Positions 1 to 7,511 of a DNA stretch of 64,000 bases are shown here, piece after piece. The translations under genes and the position numbers were made by a program. The notes under the pieces are model-generated. The model saw nothing but the letters and a program-made list of their open reading frames with translations, ran no database searches and was not told the DNA's origin. This stretch comes from Psychrobacillus sp042944905 (GTDB lineage: Bacteria; Bacillota; Bacilli; Bacillales_A; Planococcaceae): assembly GCF_042944905.1 (NCBI RefSeq), contig NZ_CP168496.1, positions 806,001 to 870,000 on the forward strand, given 5' to 3'. Position 1 is the first letter of the stretch. Every line of letters begins with the position of its first letter.

Positions 1-458
1 TACAAAGTGTAGTTACTGGATAATCCTTTCTCAAGGCCGTAATGGCTTCGAAGCACTTCTTTTTTCGTTCTCCTTGAGAAAGGCCTGGAACTTTTTTAAG
101 ATTTCATTTTGTATCAATTGCTCCTTGTACTTCTTTTCTATATCTCTTAATCTATTTAGTTCTGCAGTGTGTTCAATCAAATCTGATTTCTCATAGTGTG
201 AGAGAAGTGCATCTTCACCATGTTCTCTGTAAAGTTTCAGCCACCCTGTCAATGAATTAATATGAATTTCCAGTTCGTCCGCGACATCTTGCCTGTTACG
301 TTTATTCAGACGTACTTCATTTACTGCAAATAACTTTTGTTCATATGTGAGTTGACGTTTTTTTGTTTTCTTACGAATGTTCATGATCATGCCCCTCTCA
401 GATGGTTGTATTTACACAATTATAACACTCTATGTGTCCATTATAAGGGGGTCGACCA
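1..458 (-). mobile_element. IS3-family (IS150-like) element, copy A, cut by window edge
   Basis: This is the right-hand part of the element seen complete at 19840-21157. It holds orfA and the right end GGGGGTCGACCA at 447-458. The sequence matches the complete copies essentially base for base, so it is a recent copy. The right end abuts a dispersed repeat (ctgtgttagaaac) at 459, exactly as in the other copies. Confidence 0.93.
31..390 (-). CDS. IS3-family transposase OrfA (helix-turn-helix subunit)
   Basis: The product has 119 residues. The N-terminal half is a helix-turn-helix of the IS3 OrfA / transposase_8 type (RRKTKKRQLTYEQK-like start, then NRQDVADELEIHINSLTGWL). The second half is a leucine-zipper-like coiled coil (ELNRLRDIEKKYKEQLIQNE). 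In IS3 elements OrfA is fused to OrfB by -1 frameshifting to make the active transposase. Here the reading frame for OrfB begins just left of the window. It is identical to the OrfA proteins at 20730-21089, 27286-27645 and 36716-37075. Confidence 0.92.
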   Translation of the reverse strand: MIMNIRKKTKKRQLTYEQKLFAVNEVRLNKRNRQDVADELEIHINSLTGWLKLYREHGEDALLSHYEKSDLIEHTAELNRLRDIEKKYKEQLIQNEILKKFQAFLKENEKRSASKPLRP

Positions 459-530
459 CTGTGTTAGAAACAATTCTACACTATTCTGATAATAGACTAC
501 AATTCACTATTGAATATTATCTAGTATACT
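459..530 (+). repeat. Dispersed repeat, right part, interrupted by IS copy A
   Basis: The copy begins at ctgtgttagaaac directly after the IS end and runs through the hairpin core and the tail ctattgaatattatctagtatac. The 5' part (gcgtccc) would lie on the far side of the IS, outside the window. The consensus is described at 9315-9378. Confidence 0.85.
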
Positions 531-544
531 AATCTAATCATTAT

Positions 545-805
545 TTGTTATCAAAGTATGGCCGTACAAATGATTCAGGAGTTAATACATTTATTGATTT
601 TGAAAAACTTAGTCAAGAATATGGTGCATTGCATCTACCGAAGAGTTGTTTTGATAAGGGGTCCGCTGTTAAAGAATTTATTTTAAATGATCAAACATTA
701 AATATACATAATTCTAATCACCATCCTTTCCATCAATGGTGGGCTGAAAGTACACTTTGGTTGTATCAACCCAAATTTATTAGTTGCAAGAAGATCAAAA
801 AATAA
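545..805 (+). CDS. Hypothetical protein, probably 5'-truncated
   Basis: The frame has 86 codons from a TTG and ends just before a terminator hairpin. I do not recognise a family. The C-terminal part is rich in His and Trp (HHPFHQWWAES). No ribosome-binding site precedes the TTG, and the sequence just upstream is the tail of a dispersed repeat. The gene has therefore probably lost its 5' end at the repeat junction, and it may be non-functional. Confidence 0.35.
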   Translation: MLSKYGRTNDSGVNTFIDFEKLSQEYGALHLPKSCFDKGSAVKEFILNDQTLNIHNSNHHPFHQWWAESTLWLYQPKFISCKKIKK

Positions 806-824
806 CTAGAAAGATAACAAATTA

Positions 825-858
825 GGCTCAACTCCATTAGGGAGGTGAGCCATTTTTT
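825..858 (+). terminator. Intrinsic terminator
   Basis: Stem GGCTCAaCTCC / GGAGgTGAGCC with a four-base loop, followed by ATTTTTTT. Confidence 0.75.
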
Positions 859-1048
859 TATGTTTTATGGACTGAAATTGAAAAAATGAAACGAGGAATT
901 AGTAGAGGAAAGAAGTGATTAGTTATAGTACATATCATAGACTGAAATTTTTTTGTTGAAGAGTTTGACAATTTTAAAAGTGACGTATATGATAATTATA
1001 CAATCGTTAAGATTCGTGACTGTTCGTGACGAAGTGGAGGGATTAATA

Positions 1049-1663
1049 ATGAATATTTTTCAGATTAAAACAAAGCCGCATAATAAGGAAAGACTTAATG
1101 AATTCGTACATGGAAAGTTTATTGCTATTGGTTGGCCGGGGATTGGTGACCTTACTGGGATTGAGAAAGAAGAAATTCGACAGAGACTTGAGAAACGCTA
1201 TACGTACAAAAATGCTCGTAGCTTAGGGAATGATCTCGGAAATGTGTGGGCTTTCGTTAATACGATGCAGGAAGGTGATTTTGTGTTATTCAATGGACAT
1301 CAGGATTATGTTTATATTGTGAAGGTAGGGCCATATCAATATGAAAAGCGTTATGACAATGAGGAGGGAATGGCCCATCAAAGAGCATTTGAACTGATAA
1401 AAGTTGCAAAGAGGGACGACCTGAACCCTAAAATACAGGAACTTCTTCGTAATCGCAGTGCTGTGACCAAGTTTAAATATCCGTTAGAGGATGCTGAGTT
1501 GGATGATATACCATCAATTGGGCCGATTAACTCCAATCAAAAAATAACGGTAGATAATGCAGCTATAGAAAAAGCTCTAAATATCCTTTATTCAGAGCTT
1601 GAATCAAACGATTCCGACCGGTGCTTTAAAGCAGCAATTGAACTGTTACAGTTTGCCAAATAA
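1049..1663 (+). CDS. EVE/PUA-like domain protein
   Basis: The protein has 204 residues. The start is the ATG at 1049, nine bases after GGAGGG; a longer in-frame extension has no such site. Residues 1-110 read like the EVE/PUA-superfamily fold found at the front of restriction and defence proteins: IAIGWPGIGDL near residue 25, then VWAFVNTMQEGDFVLF and YVYIVKVG. In such proteins the domain reads modified bases or RNA. The C-terminal third is polar and helical and not recognised. The next gene starts 39 bases downstream on the same strand behind its own strong ribosome site, so the two are probably co-transcribed. A defence role is inferred only from fold and neighbourhood. Confidence 0.6.
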   Translation: MNIFQIKTKPHNKERLNEFVHGKFIAIGWPGIGDLTGIEKEEIRQRLEKRYTYKNARSLGNDLGNVWAFVNTMQEGDFVLFNGHQDYVYIVKVGPYQYEKRYDNEEGMAHQRAFELIKVAKRDDLNPKIQELLRNRSAVTKFKYPLEDAELDDIPSIGPINSNQKITVDNAAIEKALNILYSELESNDSDRCFKAAIELLQFAK

Positions 1664-1702
1664 ACTATTAACTTTTAATAAGTTGTCTAGGAGGGATAAC
1701 CT

Positions 1703-2587
1703 TTGACTGATATTACAATGGATTTTGTAACGGATTGGCAAAATGAAATGATTAAAGAGATGGAAGAAGAGGGTTTGCGATTTAAGAAATCACTACCTAA
1801 GGATAGTTTAATTATTAAATATTTCAGCTATCGTAGAAAAAGAGGGCTTCAAAAACCCTATAACATTTTTAAATCTAATGAATTTAACTGCCCAGAAGAA
1901 TATCAAAAAGGTTTAAGTAACTTAGAGGAAATTCTTAAGAATGGCGGTGATATATCCCCGTATCTGAGCAAAGATGTAGAAAAATTAAAAAGTGATTTAA
2001 TGTTTAATGACTGGAGCGTTTTACATCTTCATTTGGGAGAAAAATTTGAGAATAGCAACAAGTATATTAAGCGGACAGGTCCTTTGTTATTTTTGTATTT
2101 TAAAGGGGAAAATGTGTATTTGATTAATATTTTTCAACATCAGGACTGGACTAAAAAAGAAGTTTTACAAATTATGTATTCCAATTGGCCGGAATTAATA
2201 CAACCCTATATTATGAAAATTGATGGTTTCCAGGGCCTTCATCCAGAATATACAGAAGATCAGCACTTAGAATTAAGAAAAGCAGGAATAACAGTAATGT
2301 TAGAGTTGATGGACGCAAACGGCAAAAAATTCCCTCTAATTCCAACAGGCATGGGAATAACTGCATCCGGTGATTCTATGAATGATGTTAGGCATTATCA
2401 ACATCAAATCAAAGAAATTCGTAGTTTAGAAGATATGGTTAGGAGCAATATAGATTTTGTAAAGCAAACTATGAAATCACTTAATGTGAACATACCAACA
2501 TCACTAAATTTCAAATTAGTTTATAAGGATGGTAGATTTCAGGTACAAGAGGCAAATACACAACTGTTTTTTGATCTAAAACGTTAG
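1703..2587 (+). CDS. Hypothetical protein, partner of the EVE-like gene
   Basis: The protein has 294 residues and starts at a TTG preceded by TAGGAGGG. The family is not recognised. The centre contains DWSVLHLHLG, then RTGPLLFLYF and LINIFQHQDW. This looks like a compact alpha/beta domain with conserved His residues and could be catalytic, but I cannot name it. The C-terminal 60 residues are helical. The stop codon TAG lies inside a dispersed repeat (cgTTAGaaac), so the original 3' end may have been replaced. It follows the EVE-like gene by 39 bases. Confidence 0.55.
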   Translation: MTDITMDFVTDWQNEMIKEMEEEGLRFKKSLPKDSLIIKYFSYRRKRGLQKPYNIFKSNEFNCPEEYQKGLSNLEEILKNGGDISPYLSKDVEKLKSDLMFNDWSVLHLHLGEKFENSNKYIKRTGPLLFLYFKGENVYLINIFQHQDWTKKEVLQIMYSNWPELIQPYIMKIDGFQGLHPEYTEDQHLELRKAGITVMLELMDANGKKFPLIPTGMGITASGDSMNDVRHYQHQIKEIRSLEDMVRSNIDFVKQTMKSLNVNIPTSLNFKLVYKDGRFQVQEANTQLFFDLKR

Positions 2588-2635
2588 AAACAATTCTACA
2601 CTATTCTGACAATTAACTATTATATATTATCTAGA
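2582..2635 (+). repeat. Dispersed repeat overlapping the end of the upstream gene
   Basis: The copy contains acgttagaaacaattctac followed by the hairpin core, and lacks the usual gcgtccc start. With the downstream 160 bp it forms a longer module that recurs at 21158-21375. Confidence 0.8.
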
Positions 2636-2657
2636 ATTCTTGTTGTATAAAAGGAGA

Positions 2658-2695
2658 AGGCAGCCGAAATTGAAAACATTCGGTTGCCTCTTTTA
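2658..2695 (+). terminator. Intrinsic terminator
   Basis: Stem AGGCAGCCGAA / TTCGGTTGCCT followed by CTTTT, 70 bases after the stop of the gene ending at 2587. The same hairpin follows the repeat at 21158. Confidence 0.7.
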
Positions 2696-2794
2696 ATATT
2701 GGGGTTATTTCCCTTACCTAAATTCGACCATTTATTAAAGATATTTTGGAGCTTCCCTATATCGGCAAAATTTTCCGATGAAACAACTTAAAGT

Positions 2795-2872
2795 GACGCG
2801 TGCCTGTGCTGAAAAAGTTTATACACTATTCTGACAATAGGATACAACTCACTATTATATATTATCTAGTAT
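2795..2872 (+). repeat. Dispersed repeat, diverged full-length copy
   Basis: Gacgcgtgcctgtgctgaaa, a hairpin core with ctattctgacaatag intact, and the tail ctattatatattatctagtatac. Confidence 0.8.
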
Positions 2873-2912
2873 ACATGATTTAAAAAAGGATAAGCAGCAA
2901 GAATATGTACTG

Positions 2913-2958
2913 CCTCGTAAATGTAAGACACAGACTAACATTTACGGGGTATTTTTTT
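2913..2958 (+). terminator. Terminator-like hairpin
   Basis: CCTCGTAAATGT pairs with ACATTTACGGGG across a 13-base loop, followed by TATTTTTTT. Confidence 0.65.
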
Positions 2959-3050
2959 ATGGAAAAATTTAAAAAAGAAGATAAAATCAAGATGTTATTT
3001 CGTTATTTGGAGCCGATGAAAGTTATCAGGAAATAGGACTTCTATAGAAT
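2959..3050 (+). pseudogene. Relic of an IS3-type transposase OrfA
   Basis: The frame from ATG at 2959 reads MEKFKKEDKIKMLFRYLEP and continues in another frame as DESYQEIG, the usual N-terminus of an IS3-type OrfA helix-turn-helix. A frameshift near 3016 and the lack of any downstream part show it is a short relic. It is unrelated in sequence to the intact IS3 copies in this window. Confidence 0.5.
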
Positions 3051-3082
3051 TGATGAAGATCACTCTCGAGAAAAGAACTGTT

Positions 3083-3273
3083 CATGGTGGAAATCCAGTT
3101 TTAAGATGGTGATGGATAATATCTTTGTTGAAACAGATCTGGCGGGCAACATTAAACCGGATAAAGAGAAAAGTACAGAGCGAATTGATGGTGCAGTGGC
3201 GCTGATATTGGCATTAGAACAGCGAGTCGGAATGAGAATAGAGAGTGTGTTTATGAGGGTCGGGGGATATTGA
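3083..3273 (+). pseudogene. Relic of phage terminase large subunit, C-terminus
   Basis: The sequence reads HGGNPVLRW in one frame and then, after a one-base shift, DNIFVETDLAGNIKPDKEK followed by STERIDGAVALILAL to a TGA at 3271. This is the characteristic end of HK97/P27-type terminase large subunits (RNase H-like nuclease part). Only about 60 codons survive and the frame is broken, so it is a prophage relic. Confidence 0.75.
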
Positions 3274-3389
3274 TTCTATAGATTGAGAGTGCAAAAGCCG
3301 AAGTGATAAATCCATCTTATGATATAATAATAGTACAATAGATACTTGCTTGCTGTTGACGCAGTATTATACTAAGGTGGTATTTAATC

Positions 3390-3980
3390 ATGGCGATAGG
3401 GAATATAAAAGAGGGTAGGTTACTGTACCATTTAACCAGATTATCAAATTTAGATTCCATACTTGAACACGGTTTAGTTTCAAGAAAATTGGTTAAGGAT
3501 AATGATGTTAAATTTTTTGATATTGCAGATCAAGAAATTATTTCCAAGCGAACAGAACTCGGTTTAGATGAATATACTCCATTTCACTTTCATCCATACT
3601 CTTCATTTGATGTTGCCGTAAAAAACACATATGTGGATGAAGAATTTATATATATTTGTATTAGAAGAGAGCTAGCCAAAGATAATAATTTCAAAGTGCT
3701 ACCAAGACACCCACTCACGAACGAAGAATTTCGATTATATGACTATGAAGAGGGCCTTAATGCCATCGACTGGGTTACGATGCATACACTAGGTACGGAA
3801 GATCGCTATACAAAGAATGTAAAAATGGCTGAGTGTTTAACGCCTTTAATTGTCCCAGCCAAGCTTTTTCATTGTATTTATGTAAAAAATGAGGAAACAA
3901 GGGCGGACGTTAAGGAGAGATTGCAGTCAAGTGGAATAAGCAAAACACCACCGTTTGTGGATATTGGTAGATGGCTATAG
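3390..3980 (+). CDS. darT: DarT, ssDNA thymidine ADP-ribosyltransferase toxin
   Basis: The protein has 196 residues, with ATG at 3390 after AAGGTGG. DarT uses NAD+ to ADP-ribosylate thymidine in single-stranded DNA, which blocks replication. DarTG systems act in phage defence. The N-terminal LYHLTRLSNLDSILEHGLVS is the NAD-binding ART segment with its His. The Glu in VKMAECLTPLIVP (about residue 153) sits where the catalytic Glu is expected. Length is typical (about 200). The antitoxin gene darG starts 33 bases downstream. A phage terminase relic lies directly upstream, consistent with an old prophage-associated insertion. Confidence 0.92.
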   Translation: MAIGNIKEGRLLYHLTRLSNLDSILEHGLVSRKLVKDNDVKFFDIADQEIISKRTELGLDEYTPFHFHPYSSFDVAVKNTYVDEEFIYICIRRELAKDNNFKVLPRHPLTNEEFRLYDYEEGLNAIDWVTMHTLGTEDRYTKNVKMAECLTPLIVPAKLFHCIYVKNEETRADVKERLQSSGISKTPPFVDIGRWL

Positions 3981-4012
3981 AAAAAAACTGTTAAAGAAAG
4001 TGAGGTGTAAAC

Positions 4013-5053
4013 GTGATTATTTATACTACTGGTGATTTATTGAAATCGTCCGCAGATGCTTTGGTGAATACTGTGAACTGTGAAGGTTATATGGGTAAGG
4101 GAATTGCCTATCAGTTCAAACTACAGTTTCCTAACAATAACAAAGATTATGTCAAGGCGTGTAAAACTAGGGAACTACAAATCGGAAAGTTACATTATTT
4201 TAGAGAAGACGGTAAAATAATTATTAACTTCCCAACGAAAAACAAGTGGAGAGCCAAGTCCAAGATGGAGTATGTAGAAAAAGGATTGGATGAGCTTGTC
4301 AAATTAATTAAGCTGCTTGATATCAAAACGATAGCGATACCACCTTTAGGAAGTGGAAATGGTGGTCTAATATGGAGTGAAGTGAAAAATCTAATTGAAA
4401 AGAAGCTAGCTGATGTGAATGAAGTGGTTCAAATTTATATTTTTGAACCGTCTCAAAATTATGTGTCGCAACCTAAAGCCGAACCCAAGTTGAGTTTATC
4501 TGCACTCGTTTTAATGGATATCAAACATCACTTGAATAAATTTGATACGTTGCGACTTCAAAAGACAGCTTTCTATATGGATATCTTTTCAGGCCAACAC
4601 TACTTCAATTTTACAAGACATAAATATGGACCATACGACAACTCGATTTCCATCGTCAGTCGTAGCATCAAAGAATTCCAAAAATATCATGGAGTTAAGG
4701 ATACAGATGAGGCTTACGGTATTCTGCATAATAAAATCGTTAGTGATCAAGTAGAGACAAGGCTTTCAACCTTACAACCTTTCATTGAAAAAGCAGCAGA
4801 GTTCGTAAACAAGTTTAAAACAAATCATGAATTAGAATGTCTATCCACAATTACGTATTTATTAAAAGAAAAAGTAGAATTAACACAAGCAGAAATTGTA
4901 GATGAGTTTAACCGTTGGTCAGAAGATAAAGCAAATAGATTTCCAAAAGACGACATTATTAATGGTATTGACAAGTTATATGAATCTCATATCATAGAAA
5001 AAACATTAATGGGTTACACACTTAAACAAACGACTACTTATAATCAAAGATAA
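4013..5053 (+). CDS. darG: DarG, macro-domain antitoxin with C-terminal domain
   Basis: The protein has 346 residues, with GTG at 4013 after AGTGAGG. Residues 1-150 are a macro domain: NTVNCEGYMGKGIA near residue 20 and PPLGSGNGGL near 107 form the ADP-ribose pocket. It removes ADP-ribose from DNA and so reverses DarT. Residues 160-345 are a second domain. RLQKTAFYMDIFSG followed by RHKYGPYDNSI resembles Panacea/SocA-type antitoxin folds, which bind toxins; that part is inference. It follows darT by 33 bases and is closed by a terminator. Confidence 0.92.
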   Translation: MIIYTTGDLLKSSADALVNTVNCEGYMGKGIAYQFKLQFPNNNKDYVKACKTRELQIGKLHYFREDGKIIINFPTKNKWRAKSKMEYVEKGLDELVKLIKLLDIKTIAIPPLGSGNGGLIWSEVKNLIEKKLADVNEVVQIYIFEPSQNYVSQPKAEPKLSLSALVLMDIKHHLNKFDTLRLQKTAFYMDIFSGQHYFNFTRHKYGPYDNSISIVSRSIKEFQKYHGVKDTDEAYGILHNKIVSDQVETRLSTLQPFIEKAAEFVNKFKTNHELECLSTITYLLKEKVELTQAEIVDEFNRWSEDKANRFPKDDIINGIDKLYESHIIEKTLMGYTLKQTTTYNQR

Positions 5054-5069
5054 AGGGTCGAACTGTTGT

Positions 5070-5097
5070 AGCATCTCATACGAGGTGCTTTTTTTTA
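5070..5097 (+). terminator. Intrinsic terminator of darTG
   Basis: AGCATCTC-atac-GAGGTGCT followed by eight T. A group IIC intron 5' end begins immediately after it. Confidence 0.85.
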
Positions 5098-5205
5098 GTG
5101 CGCCAGGCATGGCGACTATCTAGGTGGTGAAAGTCCACTGTGGGGGTACACATCAACTAACCACTAGAGAAGCGCAAGGTACTTATCGCGAGGTAAGGGC
5201 TTAAA
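5098..5205 (+). mobile_element. Group IIC intron, 5' fragment
   Basis: The sequence begins GTGCGCCAGGCATGGCGAC and contains GGTGGTGAAAGTCCAC and CCACTAGAGAAGCGCAAGG, typical of the 5' splice site and first part of domain I of bacterial group II introns. It starts directly behind a terminator hairpin, the preferred target of class C introns. No reverse-transcriptase frame and no domain V follow. A dispersed repeat starts after about 108 bp, so this is a dead 5' fragment. Confidence 0.7.
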
Positions 5206-5325
5206 GACGCGTCCCTGTTAGAAACAATTCTAAACTATTCTGACAATAGACTACAATTCGCTTTAAAAAAGCATCGCTGTTGTAGAAAAGATTCTATAAC
5301 ATTCTGATTACCCACTACAATTCAA
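5206..5325 (+). repeat. Two dispersed repeats in tandem
   Basis: The first copy (5206-5265) begins gacgcgtccctgttagaaac. The second (5270-5325) is diverged (gcatcgctgttgtagaaaag, attctgattacccactac). The same diverged second copy follows a normal copy at 12598-12720. Confidence 0.8.
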
Positions 5326-5369
5326 AGGTTGATACAGAAGTTGATTCCTTAAAGTAAGCGTCAAATACA

Positions 5370-5395
5370 CCCTTATCCAAAATTCAGGATAAGGG
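5370..5395 (+). terminator. Terminator-like hairpin
   Basis: CCCTTATCC pairs with GGATAAGGG across a short loop, followed by attattt. It lies in the conserved tail (aagtaagcgtcaaata) found after several repeats. The following 400 bp to 5793 hold nothing I can support. Confidence 0.5.
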
Positions 5396-5792
5396 ATTAT
5401 TTGGCGCTTATATATGTAACAACCCTTACCAAATGAATCATGTTTTTCATTTTGAATTCATATTGTTCAAAATTACCAATGATTCTATTCTTAAGATCTT
5501 CCCAGGTATATGCTCCTTTAAGCAATTGCACAACTATCCTCTTTTTAAGTCAAAATAATCTCACACGCTTCTGATCTGGTATAAATCGTGCTATGCTCTG
5601 ACAACTTACCGTTTTAATGATAAGATAATCATTATAGGCAATGGTGACTTGGCAAAAATTTTTAGCTTTCCTTGACTACTTTTTATATAATAATTCCTAT
5701 ATAAATGTAAAAATAAAGAGGAAAGTTTAATGTATTTATCGAATTTTATAAAAAGATTATTCTTAACCCTAGATTATTCACCAACTAATACA

Positions 5793-5836
5793 AAATCCCA
5801 CTGAAAACCTGACTAGTCGGCTTTTCAGTGGGATTC
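5793..5836 (+). terminator. Long hairpin upstream of the IS1380-type transposase
   Basis: AATCCCACTGAAAA pairs with TTTTCAGTGGGATT around cctgactagtcggc. It may be a bidirectional terminator shielding the transposase from readthrough, or belong to the left part of the element. Confidence 0.5.
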
Positions 5837-5919
5837 TATTTTTCACTTAAATGATGAAAAAAGAATCCATTTCTGCTAAGGTTATTACGACCAAGAAACA
5901 ACCAAAAGAAAGGATTCTT

Positions 5920-7239
5920 ATGATGTCTACTTTATCGCAAAACACCTTACATTTCAACCGTTCTATTAAATTATCCAACGATGGAGGCGCACTCTCCTCA
6001 GACACCGGCGAATTGATTTACCGGGAATTTGATGAGAAATTAGGCTTCTCACAAACCATTGCTAAACATCTTCAGTTAAAAGATGAACGTACGTATTGTA
6101 TACATGAAAACGAACAACTTCTTCGTCAAAAAATCTATCAGCTCACCGCTGGCTATCAGGAGGACGACGCAGCGGACCGATTGACACACGATCCGATTTT
6201 CACACAAGTTCTTGGTACAGCTGCACTGGCTTCTCAACCGTCGTTATCTCGGTTTTTCAAGCGCTTTGACACGCAATCATTAGACCAGCTTCAAGTGGCG
6301 AATCAGGAGTTGCTTGACCGGGTTCATCACGCGCGTCAATCGAAGGCACTCATTTTCGACTTAGATTCCACCCATGCCGACACATACGGAAACCAAGAAA
6401 GTTCATCCTACAACGCCCATTATCGCACAATGGGTTTTCATCCACTTGTTGCGTTTGACGGACTAACAGGTGATTTCTTAAAAGCACAATTGCGTCCGGG
6501 AAACGTGTATACTTCCAATGGTGTAGTTGATTTTATGCGTCCACTCATCCAACACTATAACGAAGTTTTTCCGGAAACGTCTTCTCTTGTCCGTGGAGAT
6601 AGTGGCTTTGCGGTGCCTGATCTATATGAATTATGCGAAAAAGAATCGGTGTACTATATCATTCGTTTAAAAGCGAACGCCAAGTTAAAAGCACTGGCGG
6701 AAGAACTGCATCCAGCTCACGAAATTCGTGATGTGTCCGTAAGAGAAAGCTACGTCGAAGAGTCTATTTATCAAGCATCGTCTTGGTCGAAGCCTCGTCG
6801 TATAATCATTCAGTCCACTCGCCCAGCAGGTGAACTGTTCTTTTCGCATGCTTTTTTTGTGACAAATACTGGCGAAACCTTTTCACCACAAGCGATTGTA
6901 CAGTCATACAAACAGCGTGGCACGATGGAAAACTTCATCAAGGAAGCGAAAGATGGCTTTGGTTTTGATCAGATGAAGAGCCATGATTTCCTAGTCAATG
7001 AAGCACGCATGATGTTAAGTCTACTTGCGTATAACTTCACGAACTGGCTACGCACTCTGAGTTTTCCACCTTCCAGCAAAGGCATTCAAATACAAACGAT
7101 TCGCATACGTTTGGTGAAAGTAGCGAGTAAACTGGTGAAATCCGGACGCTCCTTATATGTCAAAATCTCCTCCAGTTTTGTCTATGAGCACTTCTTTTGG
7201 GACGTTCTGGCCAGGGTTCAGCAGCTAGAATTCATTTAA
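5920..7239 (+). CDS. IS1380-family DDE transposase
   Basis: The protein has about 440 residues, with the start at the ATGATG at 5920 after AAAGGATTCTT. An in-frame ATG at 5851 is possible but has no ribosome site. IS1380-family marks are GGALSSDTGELIYREFDEK near the start, LTAGYQEDDAADRLTHDP in the insertion region, and the catalytic aspartates in LIFDLDSTHAD and LVRGDSGFA. The C-terminal Glu region is YKQRGTMENFIKEAKDGFGFDQ. The frame is full length and uninterrupted. I could not assign the element's inverted repeats or target duplication. Confidence 0.85.
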   Translation: MMSTLSQNTLHFNRSIKLSNDGGALSSDTGELIYREFDEKLGFSQTIAKHLQLKDERTYCIHENEQLLRQKIYQLTAGYQEDDAADRLTHDPIFTQVLGTAALASQPSLSRFFKRFDTQSLDQLQVANQELLDRVHHARQSKALIFDLDSTHADTYGNQESSSYNAHYRTMGFHPLVAFDGLTGDFLKAQLRPGNVYTSNGVVDFMRPLIQHYNEVFPETSSLVRGDSGFAVPDLYELCEKESVYYIIRLKANAKLKALAEELHPAHEIRDVSVRESYVEESIYQASSWSKPRRIIIQSTRPAGELFFSHAFFVTNTGETFSPQAIVQSYKQRGTMENFIKEAKDGFGFDQMKSHDFLVNEARMMLSLLAYNFTNWLRTLSFPPSSKGIQIQTIRIRLVKVASKLVKSGRSLYVKISSSFVYEHFFWDVLARVQQLEFI

Positions 7240-7511
7240 ATAGCCCTTTTTAAAAATTCGAACTCGCACCAAGGGAGTAGTATGTCTAAAAATCGGTTTT
7301 CTCCCAATGCTCGTTTCAGGTCTTCTCGATATAGGCTACTATCTCAATACAAATTTACCTTAAAGTTATTAATCTCTTGAAATTCTAAAAATTTTAGATT
7401 GCGGTGAATAATTCAGGTTAACTTAAAATTAGTATTTAAAAACAAATTCATGACCGGTTTCGATGCAATATTTCAGAAAAATAAAATTCATTATATTAAG
7501 GAGGTATTGAC

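Noticed and set aside
5730..5804. 24-codon frame after AAAGAGGAAAG
   Set aside because: It ends inside the hairpin before the IS1380-type transposase, no feature of a known small peptide is seen, and support rests on a weak ribosome site alone.
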